From assembly GCA_928212115.1 (NCBI GenBank), contig CAKMRJ010003334.1:103961923-104025922 (forward strand): 64,000 bases of DNA. Reading direction: 5' to 3'. The notes below the pieces were generated by a model, which was given only the letters and a program-made list of their open reading frames with translations, was not told the origin of the DNA and ran no database searches. This document shows positions 22,795-33,430 of the stretch, piece after piece (position 1 is the first letter of the stretch; each line of letters starts with the position of its first letter). Position numbers and translations under genes: made by a program. The stretch is from Lactuca virosa. Lineage: Eukaryota > Streptophyta > Magnoliopsida > Asterales > Asteraceae.

Positions 22795-23586
22795 GCCCGT
22801 ATTTGTACAAGTTTTATAGACCTTACTAGAACTACCCATTTTAGTTACTTTAGTTTTACCATAACTAAAGAGACATTCAAGTTATTTACGGGATAACATA
22901 GATAAAACATATCAATACACCCATTACTAACACCAAAACAATAGGTCGTATAAACATCTTACTCAATTACTAGTTTCACTTTTCTTAGACCAAATACTGG
23001 ATATACTGTGTCTTAAAAAATAATCTCCGCTACATAAATATTGCAATCACCTTTGGGCAAAAATACATTTTTTTATGCATATTATGCTTAAAATTCACCA
23101 CATAAGTCATTAATCATCTAGCATTTGAGTTCCTTGAACAACAACTCAAGCAATTGCTTGATGTGGTGTTCAATAAACTCAAATGCCAAACTCAAGAAAG
23201 CTTTATTTGGTCCAGTCACTTAAACTCAACATTAAAGATACTACTCATTATTTGGTATAAAATTAAAATTTATCAAATTAATAATGTGTTCAAATTTTGG
23301 ATAAACAATGAAGACATATTTGAAGCATAATATCATAGGCAATTATAGTAAAAGCAAAGTTTCATTTGCATAATACAATGTTCTTCATGATTGTTGGCAA
23401 CTAGAATGAGTCAATGAGTTTACAATGTTCGGTAATAGTTTGTGTCATATTTATCATTGAAAACAAAAAATACAATGGACTGAGAAAATATATGTTTATT
23501 TACGATTTCATTACACCAAACAATTGTGGGCTTATGTGTATAAGTCATGCATAATGAAGACTTGAAACCACTATTGCCATTGCATT
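22795..23586. other. non-coding flank of duplication unit 2, right part
   Basis: Nearly identical to 13805-14596 in unit 1; AT-rich with no gene. It ends at the LTR inserted at 23587. Confidence 0.55.
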
Positions 23587-24964
23587 TGTAACACCTGTTC
23601 CAGGTATTATTCAATTTTATAAGTTTTAGGGGTTTTGTGCTGGGACTCGACGAGTTGGGGAGCTCCATCTCGTCGAGTAGAGGTTATTATGAGGACGCGG
23701 GACTTCAGATCTAGTCGACGAGTCGGAAGGTCCGACTCAACGAGTAGGCACTGTAAAGAGAAACCCTAATTTTCAGGGGTTTGTACCCTATTTAAAGAAC
23801 TTATGGCTCATTTGCAGCCTCTTCCATCGTTACTACAGCCACAACCCTAGTTTGAGCCTTGCACCTTCTTGAGAGAGAAAGAGAGCTTTTGAGAGTGATT
23901 TTTGTTGTGACTGTGAAGATTTTGGAGCTTGAAGAAGAAGGAGCAAAGAGGGAAGCAGTAGATCTGACATCTACCCTGTATTGGCGACCATATTGAGGTA
24001 TAAAGTCACTATCTTGACCTTTAGTTGCTTGGATCTCTTTTCTTGGAAGTAAATGGTCACTTTTGGTGCCAAAAGGGTGTCACACTCGGATTTGGACTTG
24101 TCAAAAGGATATGGTTCCAGATATGGACAACTCTAGGTCTTCAATAACATAAATTTGCTCACTTTATCCAGCTTAGGCCCTTTCCATGCATTAAGACCTT
24201 GTAGGAACCTTAGTTTTGGTGTTTTAGCCTTGTGGGGCCTCGCATGCACGTAAAGTTTGCAACTTTACGTGGTAACTACACTAGTAGAAGTTGGATCTGA
24301 AGTTTGGGACCTTGGATCCCACTAGAAAGGACTGAACACAAAAAGGACTGAAGAAACTCGTCGAGTCCCTTAGTCGACTCGACGAGTCGGGTAGGGTTTA
24401 CCCGTTTTCGAGACTCTGAATGAGTGCGATGAAGGATTAGAGTTTTTGGCCTACATGAGTTTTCAATCTTCTAGACATTAAGGAACTCGACAAGTTACAT
24501 AGGTAACTCGGCGAGTTGGCGAGTTACTTAGGAGACTCGATGAGTGGTTGGATGCACTCGACGAGTTGAGGTCAACATGGACTGTTGACCGGGGTTGACT
24601 AGGGTTTACTTTGAGGGCATTTATGGTATTTCGGGATTGTGACAAGTTAATTACATGATGATTATAGGCAGTTGACTTAGAGCAGTGCGTGGGACTTATC
24701 CGATTTTATTTTGTCAGTTCAGCATCTGCGAGAGGTGAGTCTCCTCACCATACCAATGGGTCTAAGGCACCAAGGTCGCCCCATTTTGTGATATGTGGTA
24801 CACTAGTTGAAGTAGAGATATGTGGTATGATAGTTAGCTATATGCTAAGTAGTATGCTAGTGATTATATGATACCTGCAGGGAAGACCATGGGGGAAGCC
24901 CATGGCACTTGGATATAAGACCATGTGGGGGAGCCCATGGATTGTTAGTTAAAGACCATGGCGA
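23587..24964 (+). repeat. truncated gypsy-type LTR (ACTCGNCGAGT family)
   Basis: TGTAACACC begins directly after GCATT, in a site that is empty in unit 1 (about 14597). It is related to the solo LTR at 11011: same palindromes (23647-23760 and 24357-24570), a TATA-like CTATTTAAAG at about 23788, and a GACCATGGGGGAAGCCCATGG array at 24888-24957. The right end is missing; at about 24964 the sequence passes into the 3' region of copia element D. Confidence 0.7.
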
Positions 24965-25373
24965 GACATTCAATGGTTTCTGAATCTCAGCTAAGTGCAC
25001 CATTCTAGTGCCAGTGAGAGTTAATTAGGAATAACTCACAAAACCATCCTGTGACAAAAATATTCGAGACCATATTTCCACAGTTTAGCATGACATGAGG
25101 TCAAGGCCCTTTGGCAGGACATTCAGCGATAATCGTGCCTTCCGAGGTGCATCGCCCTAGTGCCCATATCCGTTAATTCCTTACCTACGAAGAATATATC
25201 CGAGAATACATTTAAGTCTCCGCAGTTTTGCATGACAATGAGAATGTCAAGACCCTGGGCGGGATGTTCAGCGATATCTATTTCCCGGTTGGGTGAATTG
25301 CCCTGGTGCCATGACAGTTCTTAGGTAAAGATAACTGACAAGACCAATTTTTGACATTCTATACAGTTTCAAA
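24965..25373. repeat. imperfect tandem repeat, about 145-153 bp per unit
   Basis: Three units begin GACATTC, GACATTC and GATGTTC at 24965, 25118 and 25263. Each carries GTGC(A)..CCCTAGTGCC-like and CGAGA..CAGTTT..GCATGACA segments. The third unit is split by the MITE at 25374 and resumes at 25900. They lie in the post-pol part of copia element D. Confidence 0.6.
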
Positions 25374-25891
25374 TAGGACTGTAAACGAACTGAACGTTCA
25401 ACGAACTGTTCGTGAACCGTTCGGCGGGAAGTTCGTTTATGTTCGTTTATTTAATAAACGAACACACATGAACATAAATTATCGTTCGTTTAGTTAAACG
25501 AACGAACATGAACAATGGTCTCGTTCGTTCAATTATGTTTGTGAATGTTCGTTTATGTTTTTCGTTTACGTTCGTTCATATAAGTTCATTTTATGTTCAC
25601 ATATGCTTAATTGTGTTTGATTACATTAGTGTATTATATGTTCATTTATGTTCATATATCTTCAATTATGTTTTTTTATCTTTGTTCATTTATGTTCGTT
25701 TGTTTATGATCGTTTAGCATGTTCACGAACATAAACGAACAAACATGAACAATGTAATTTGTTAAACGAACAAACATGAACAAGGAAACTCGTTCGTTTA
25801 GACGTTCGTGTTCGTTTATTTGTTCGGCTAACTTAAACGAACGAACATGAACAAGCCCCGTTCGTGTTCGTTCGGTTCGTTTACAGCCCTA
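25374..25891. mobile_element. hAT MITE, 518 bp, TSD GTTTCAAA
   Basis: The left end is TAGGACTGTAAACGAACTGA and the right end, reversed, is TAGGGCTGTAAACGAACCGA. A perfect 8-bp duplication GTTTCAAA lies at 25366-25373 and 25892-25899, the hallmark of hAT insertion. The interior is built of dense (T)GTTCGTTTA / TAAACGAACA repeats on both strands and has no transposase, so it depended on a hAT enzyme in trans. Confidence 0.92.
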
Positions 25892-25899
25892 GTTTCAAA

Positions 25900-26412
25900 C
25901 TTTCAATTCCTTAAATACGACAGTTCTTAGAAAGAAACTGACTACCTGACAGTTTGTACAGTTTCATGCCTTCAATTCCTTGTGAAAGTAGTGTGAAGTG
26001 TAATTCCGTCAATTCCTTTCAAGATCTCTTCTTGCACAGAAAATTCTGACACAGTATCCTTGAGTCTGTTCTTCTTTTGAATTCGTGTTTTTAAGACAGA
26101 TGAAATTTTGAGATAAAAATAAAATAAAAATAAAATAAACTTAGCACACAATAAAAATAACTAAGAATAAAAATAAAATTAAAATAAGCTCAAAAACAGT
26201 AAAAATATTTTTTGGATTTTTTTTTGATTTTTTTTAAAAGAAAATAAAAACATAAATAAAGTAGACATATTTTTGGATTTTTGGATTTTTGGATTTTATG
26301 ATTTTTTTTGTTTGATTTTAATTCTCCCCCTAAATTTGTGCATAGAGGAAAAAATATGAACAAATTTAACTAAAACAAAAATAAAATACAAAATGTACAA
26401 AACAAAAAACTT
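25900..26412 (-). other. post-pol 3' region of copia element D
   Basis: Non-coding. A polypurine-like TTAGGGGGAGAATTAAAATC (minus) lies at about 26315-26335, and A/T tracts with a GGATTTTT repeat lie at 26213-26300. The 3' LTR of D is absent because of truncation on the left. Confidence 0.45.
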
Positions 26413-26770
26413 TTAGTCTTCAAAACGAATCATTTTAAGAAAACTAATAAGCACATCAAAACGAGCTTTTCTAAAAGGTTTTGTAAACAAATCGGTCACA
26501 TTATTATCAGTGTCAATTTGTTCCAAATGAATAATTTTACGCTCAAAACAGTCTCGTATAAAATGAACTTTAATATCTATGTGCTTGGTTTTAGAATGTT
26601 GAACTGGAATTTTATCAATTTGAATATCAACATCATTATCACAGAAGATAGGAGTATCAAGAAAAATCAAACCATAATCTTGCAGTTGATATTGCATCCA
26701 GATAACCTGAGAACAACAAGAAGATGCAGCAACGTATTCAGCTTCAGCTGTGTTTCAATTCCGGAACGAA
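26413..26770 (-). pseudogene. copia RNase H C-terminal fragment (element D)
   Basis: Minus strand: AEAEYVA-like motif, then QYQLQDYGL, PVQHSKTKHIDIKVHFIRDC and TDLFTKPF, the conserved copia RNase H tail, ending at 26413. Just upstream the frame runs directly out of a protease-region sequence, so integrase and RT are deleted (junction about 26770). Confidence 0.8.
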
Positions 26771-28344
26771 GTTAACATATTCAAAATTCATCACGCTGTT
26801 AAATACGGTCCCCATTTGAGTGATCTTTTCTTTCATCCTTTCCCGCAAAGGACACATACCCTCAATTAATGTTCTGAAAGTCGTGAAGTTGATAGATGTC
26901 TTCTGTCATGTGCCTGGAACAGCCACTATCAACATTCCGAAGTTTGATGATATTCCTCCATAGCTGCTCCAACACAGAGTGCAGTATTAGTTGGTTTTGG
27001 GAACCCAGTCCATTTTGAAACTGGGTTTACCATTACTATCTACACAAGATACTCTTTCCCATGACATATCTTGTTTATCAGATAAGGAACATAAAGAAGT
27101 TACAGGACTTTTGGATGATTTTGAAATGTGACCTTTGGGAACCCATTGGTAATTAGATTTAAGCATTTTAATGTTTAACCTAATGGTTGCTTCAACACTT
27201 GATTTTGAAATGGAACTACCTTTTGATTTAGACTTGAATTGCAAGTGTAAGCTAGAGGACAGTCCTTGAGATGAATTCGACCTCACTGAATTCGGTTTGG
27301 GAGAACCATCTCTCGAAATAGGCTTCTTGTCCGACATGCCATTTGTATCCTTGGAAGTCTGATTCTTGGCCTTTTAGCATTCCAATCACCATTGCGTGAA
27401 CGTGACATCGAAGGATTTCTTTTGGAAGATCTCCCCCTTGGCACGTTCTGCCAACTTTGTTCATAGTAGGGAACATATGAACGATGTGGGCAATTTCTAG
27501 CAATGTGACCAGGAGTCGCACAGTTAAAACAAGTCTGCCTTTTCAAATAAATAAGATTGTGACTTGGTCCTTCTCCAAATGAAGTTTGTTTCAAAGAACC
27601 ACCACAAGCACAAGCCATTTATTAGACTGCTTAACAAATTTTTGTGGCTTGAATTTTTCAACAGTGGTTGTTAATGTTTTTGAAGATTTTTCAGCAGAAC
27701 TAGAATTATTTTTGTTCTGATCGAACCCATCTTGTACTGTTACTTTATCTGCACATGAAGTAGAAACGTCAGTATCGTTCACCTCAATACTTTTAGTGGG
27801 GCCAGATTGTTCAATCTTGATTGAGGCAGTTACAGCCTTATAGGGGACTGGCCATACTATGCAGGTTTTTCTATTTCTATGGTTTCAGAAGTAGAAATAT
27901 AATTATCATTAAAAGGAGGTGGAACACTATGATACCCTAAGCCATTTTTCTGGTTATCTTTCCATTTCAATTGTTTTTCTATCATTCAACTATCTCACTT
28001 GACACATCAAATTTCTTAAAGTTAAATTCAACATCTTTAAATTTAGCTTTTAACATATCAAGTTCAGCAGTTAATTTGGAAATTTCCTCTTTAGCATAAC
28101 GATGGTGAACACATTTGGTGCTATATTCCTCCCTAAGCCTAATTAAATCTTTATTTTGAGCATCTAGTTTTTCTTTAAGGGACTTGTTTAGTTTCTTAAT
28201 TTCATAGATTTCATTTTTAAGATCGAAAACTTCTCTAACTAATAACTCATTTTGTTCACGGTATTTATTTATTTTATATTCACAGGATTGAGAGCATGAG
28301 GTTTTACTTACCTCCTTGGTGATTGAACTGTTGTAAAGGCTCAT
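26771..28344 (-). pseudogene. copia gag and protease remnant (element D)
   Basis: Minus strand order: a long coiled-coil segment rich in Lys/Glu (28344-27982), a Ser/Lys-rich spacer, the zinc knuckle CFNCATPGHIARNC (CX2CX4HX4C, about 27520), a basic tail, then a protease motif VDSGCSRHMT near 26910. Several frameshifts and at least one TGA break it. The coiled coil between capsid and knuckle resembles large-gag copia lineages such as SIRE/Maximus; that lineage call is inference. Confidence 0.7.
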
Positions 28345-29055
28345 TATTTATAAACAGTAAAAATCTGATTGTGCAATTTGATTTTCACCGAAGACCAAAA
28401 GTAAATGCTCTTTGACCGAAAACACCAATAGTCAACACCCTGTTGATCGAGAACCTTGAAGGTCAACTCTTTGTACGAAGAGAAACCTGACCGAGAACCT
28501 TAGCCAAAATCTCAATAACCAAGATCCTGAACCAAAGAAACGAAGCCAAATATGCAGACCAAAGACTTTGACCGAAAACGCAAGGAGTACCGAAGAAGCG
28601 AGGTTAACCTAACCGAGAGCGTAGAGTTGCCGCCGAGAACTCCGAGGATGAGATCGAGAACACCGAGGCTGAAATTCTGACCGAGAACTCCGAAGTTGAT
28701 TCCGAGGAGCTGGAAACCCTAACCGAGATCGATCAGCTGGCCGCCGAAGACTCCTAACCCTAACCGAGAACTCCGAAGTTTTTCCACCGAAATCACTTAA
28801 CCTAAAACGAAATCAAGGTTTTGATCTCGTTTCCTTGTACAATGAATCCCAAATTTGGCAATTTACTAAAAACGATTTCTAACACATTATCCTTCAAAAT
28901 TAGTGAAGAACACGAAGAGAATGATGAACATGAAGAACAACAACAACAGTTTTCGTCAAAGAGAACTTAAAAACACCAAAAACACCAAGAAAAATTCCAA
29001 GAAACGATTAATATCTTGCCAAATCGATTGATACCAAACCTGCTCTGACACCAAT
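28345..29055 (-). other. 5' leader and PBS of copia element D
   Basis: Non-coding leader with repeated CCGAGAA/GACCGA words (28390-28800). A primer-binding site reading TTGGTGTCAGAGC on the minus strand lies at about 29042-29054, one base off the usual tRNA-Met match. Confidence 0.6.
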
Positions 29056-29481
29056 TGTAAAACCTGGCCTTAAGTATCAATCGAAGTCACTAGAATTGGT
29101 GCGGAATACCAATCAAGTGATGAATGCAAAACAGTTAAAGCGAATTAAGAACACAGTTACCGAATCTTCAATGCACACTATATTGAATAATAGTCTAGTA
29201 CATAAGATTCTCAATTACTCTCGGTTCTCTCTTTCTCTCTAAACTTGATATCAGCTTATTAAAATGACCAACCCTTTACACGGATGGAAACAATACTATA
29301 TATACCTAGACCTTATTACAAAGGCCCAACCCAAAACCCAGCCGAAATCCTCATTAAGCCCACCGAAATCACATGGTGATTTGGGTCCAAACACCACCGA
29401 AAACATGGTGTTTTCAGTCCTAGACCGAGAACTCTAAAAGTCATCAAAAGTAAAGTATAAACCATAAATCATGTCCTAACA
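29056..29481 (-). repeat. 5' LTR of copia element D
   Basis: 426 bp, TGTTAGGACATG to GGTTTTACA on the minus strand, TATA-like TATATATA near 29310. It abuts position 29482 of the LTR of gypsy element A, meaning D inserted into that LTR; the matching left side has been deleted. Confidence 0.75.
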
Positions 29482-31310
29482 AAATTAGCCGACGGAGTCT
29501 AAACAAAAGTTGTAAATCACGTCGATAGATACGCGAGGATATAAATAACGTCAAAAACGAAGCTCGTATGCGAAAGTTACGGATTTTACAATATAATTAA
29601 TTTTCGGATTAACCAGAAATCGACACGTGACATGATATAGGCCACACTTTCTTCCCCACGGATTGCCACCTGATGGCGACACGTAGCATGCATATGCCCA
29701 GCGTAGCATGTGTACGCCCAGCCTACTGCTGAACGCCCAATGTAATGCTGGACTACGCCCATCGTACGAAGCATTCCCAACCTATAAATAGATGGCGTTG
29801 TTCACTCAAATCTCCACACCTCTTCATGCAATTCTCTCCCAACCCTCCAAAAGCCTCTAAGATTTTCTATAGCACTTCCTAGGTGTTAGTAGAGAAGCCC
29901 CGGATCGCTGAAAAGCCCCGAAAACTAGAGCTTACATCTTAGAAGTTATGCCCGTGCAGAGTCCAATTTTCTGGCTAAACCACATGTAAGTTGAGTTATG
30001 CTTACCGTACTTTAAGTATAACTTATGTTTAAGTTCATTATCATTATTATGAACCTATAAACAAGATTTATCATTGATTCCAAGTCGTTATACTAATTGA
30101 TCTACTTACGGGGATGATGTCTAGGCTGGATTTAGTGAGGTGCTTAAAGTGGGATTTTCTTAACAGTATACTTTGTATACGAAATGGACCCTACCTCCGA
30201 TATGATCATACCTGGTTGTTACTTACTTGATAGATCTTGAAGTAGACTTTGAGTTAATGATGAATCTAGACTAATAATTAGTCGCAATAAATATTAGACT
30301 ATACTTAGTGATAATGACACTAGGTTACGTCAAAGGAAAAGACAGTTGCTAGAAGCGAAGCGCTGCCCGAATTTCGAGTCATCACTTTATCAAGTGAGCG
30401 CATCATTACTTTCATCTTACACATATATATGAAGTATTTAATATAAATTGCATGCTATATGTGTGTATTATCTGTGTTCCTGATATCTATGTTGGATGAA
30501 CGATTTATACATGTTTTACTTAATTTAAACTGTATATGTATTTTATACCTATAAATATGTTGGGTAAAAATGGGTAGATGAAAGATGATGAAAAATGAAA
30601 GACGAGATAAATGATGAGAGGCCTTGATTTTAAAGTTGATCCAGTCATATATCAAAGTATAGATGACGATCATGGGCTATTTTAGAAAATCCAGTGGAAC
30701 GCTGCCAGGCTCGCAACATGTAGGTGTTTTTGAACTACGTGTTCACTAGGTGTACTCCATCCCCCTCATACTTGCCTTACTGACATATATTGTTGAGGAA
30801 TCCCCTAAGCATTATTGTCAATCCCCGAAGATAATCCTTAGGCTAGGTCCCTTAAATTAGATGCTTTATGGACAAAAAGTGAGGATAACGGGCACGGGTA
30901 ATCGGGTTGAATGATTTGATGAAAATAAAGAATTTAATTATTGTGTGTTGAAAACCATATGTGCTCACCAGGCTCCCAAGCCTGAACCACTCAGTTTCTT
31001 GTATTACAGGTAGTGGCACAAGAGCACAGGTGTGATGAACACATGAGAGAATTACAGATTATAGGCCAGTGGAATAATAGATGTTGTAAGGCCTATGTTA
31101 TTTTTAGTTTATGCTTATGTATTGTATTGACGATGACATCCCAACGTTTTTAATATAATTAAAATACATTTCTTCATAAATTATTTGATAATATCTTTAT
31201 GATATTTTGGGAACAAATTCTGCAATATTATTCTTCAAAAAGATACTCTGATTTTTTAATAAAGCATAAACAAATCGGTCTATTATGGCCATAAAATTAG
31301 GGATGTCACA
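29482..31310 (+). repeat. 5' LTR of gypsy element A (first ~690 bp missing)
   Basis: Colinear with the 3' LTR from about 36825 onward. It begins inside the LTR because copia D and a deletion removed the start. It has a TATA box (TATAAATA) at 29783-29790 preceded by CCCAGCGTA palindrome copies, and ends GGGATGTCACA. The primer-binding site follows (TGGTATCAGTGC, 31313-31324, one mismatch to the usual form). Confidence 0.8.
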
Positions 31311-31710
31311 GTTGGTATCAGTGCATTAGTTTAAGCAAGCTAGGAATATGTAGGATTTCTAGATTTAAATTTAGTATACTAAGCGATGATTGTGAGATGA
31401 GCGTCGGCTATATTTAGGAAATATATAGACACGAGCACTAGCTTATTTTAGGAAAGATTCCTAAATTGCTTTTATGTACTAAATGATTTATGTATAGCTA
31501 TAAAAAAAACCTTATATACCTTATGATTCTATTATTTGATCGGATCTATGGTCTATTGCCGACCGGATCTGGAAACTTTATGTGTTCAAATTTCTAAACG
31601 TTTAATTATGGTATTAGAATTGGCATGTAACTTTTCGGAGTGACAAGGAGGATTTAAACATCTATCGTAAATAAAGATCTTAATACGCCTGCTTTGGTGT
31701 ATAGATCGAC

Positions 31711-33430
31711 ATGGTGAGAACTCGCAGCGGATTAGGAAACGCTAATGGATACCTGCAGCCTGAGCCACGAGTGATTGAGCGTGCACCAGAGGTAGCAACT
31801 GCACCCGAGCCAATCACGATGGCAGGAGTCCAAACAAAGATTCGGTCTATGGTGGCCGAACAAAGGGAGGAGATGAGACAAATGTTGCATAATAATATAG
31901 ATGAACCTACTGTACCGGTTGTGCAACCTGAACTGAATGAGGGGCAGTAAGAAGAAGGAAACTATAGTAGAACTGTTAGTCAAGCCGAACCACAAGTGGT
32001 TAGAAGAAATAACCAGGATGAAGGAATTGAAAGGAACGGATGCAATTATAAAGACTTTATGACTTGCAAACAATCATATTTTACTGGGAAAGAAGATCCA
32101 ATCGGAGTTATGGACATGATCTCTGAAATGGAGCTAGCTTTCATAACATGTGGTTGCAAGGGTAAGTTACAAACCACTTATGATGTGCGTCAGTTTAGGG
32201 GTGGGGTTGTTCGTTGGTGGAACACTTTGGGAAAGACCATAACCCCAATGAGCCACTACAACTGACATGGGCAGAATTCTTGGTACACTTTAAACGCAAG
32301 TTCTGCTCAACCCAAAACATGCTAGAACTGGAGAACCAATTTCTGACATTGAAAAAGGGCAACATGTCCATTGATGAGTATACCAATGCCTTCACAGATA
32401 AGATCGAGTTTTCTTTGTACATCGTCCCTGTCGAGCTAACAAAAATCGATAAGTATATAAAGGGACTACCATGGGAGTACACTGTGTCAGTACGCCAGGC
32501 ACCTACTTTTGAGGCGGCCATCTGGGCTGCTAAGTCTGTTGAAAAAATGATCAAAGACCGAACTGCCAACAAGGTTGAAGTTGGCGATAAGAGGAAATTT
32601 GAGGGATCTTCAAGGTCCAACAAGAAAAGCAGGTTCTCAAAGTCTGGTTCTAAGAAGTTTGGAGAAGGAGGAGGAGGTGAAGCAAAATGGTGTGAGAAGT
32701 GCAAAATGAAACATTTTGTAAAATGTGGCGAGGAGGTGACTTGTTTCAAGTGTGGGAAGACTGGGCATTATGCATGTACATTCAACAAGAGGGTGTGTTA
32801 CAGATGTAATGAAGAAGGGAATCTTTCTAGGGTCTGCCCAAAAAAGAAAGAGGCAGCGAGGCTAATGTTCCACCAAGCCCAAAGGCAAGAGAATTCCAGA
32901 TGACTATGGAAGTAGCAAGCAATGAAGCAGATGTCGCTTCAGGTTGCTTTCTTGTAAATAGATTGTCTGCCAATATATTGTTTGATTCTAGAGCTAACTA
33001 CTCCTTTACATCGCATAAATTTGGTGGAAGACTAGCATTGCCTGTAATAAACTTGATAATGCTCTAGTTGTAGAAGTTGCTAGTGGTAAATTCATACTTG
33101 TTAGCGATTGCATTAAAAACATCGTCAACAACTTGAACGGGAATAAATTCCACAAGGAGTTGTTTCCCATTGAGTTGAACGGTTTCGACATAGTACTAGG
33201 AATGGATTGGATTAGTGTGAACAATACCAATATACTATGTAGGAAGAAGATGGTGAGAGTAAACCCACCCGGAAAATAGTCATTTATGGTGTACGGGGAC
33301 AAACGTAGAGTGAATTCTGGAATCATTTCCCTGATGAAAGCTAGAAAGTGTTTTTCCAAAGAATGTACATCATACTTGGCATTTATGATCGATGCAAAGA
33401 AGGAGAAGAAAGAGATGCAAAGAATACCAG
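31711..33430 (+). pseudogene. gypsy gag-protease of element A, broken
   Basis: It starts MVRTRSG, then a gag N-terminus, a TAA at 31948-31950, and a frameshift in the GKTI(T)P region near 32240. The retrotransposon-gag core follows (LTWAEFLVHFKRKF, ENQFLTLKKGNMSIDEYTNA), then knuckles CFKCGKTGHYA (last Cys lost) and CYRCNEEGNLSRVC (His replaced by Asn), and another frameshift near 32870. The protease has LFDSRANYSF at 32978: the active-site DSG has become DSR. Element B at 42232 has the less damaged version. Confidence 0.85.

Noticed and set aside
24965..25405. CRISPR-like array from three regular repeats
   Set aside because: Eukaryotic context, and the units are 150 bp and degenerate throughout, with no repeat-spacer alternation.
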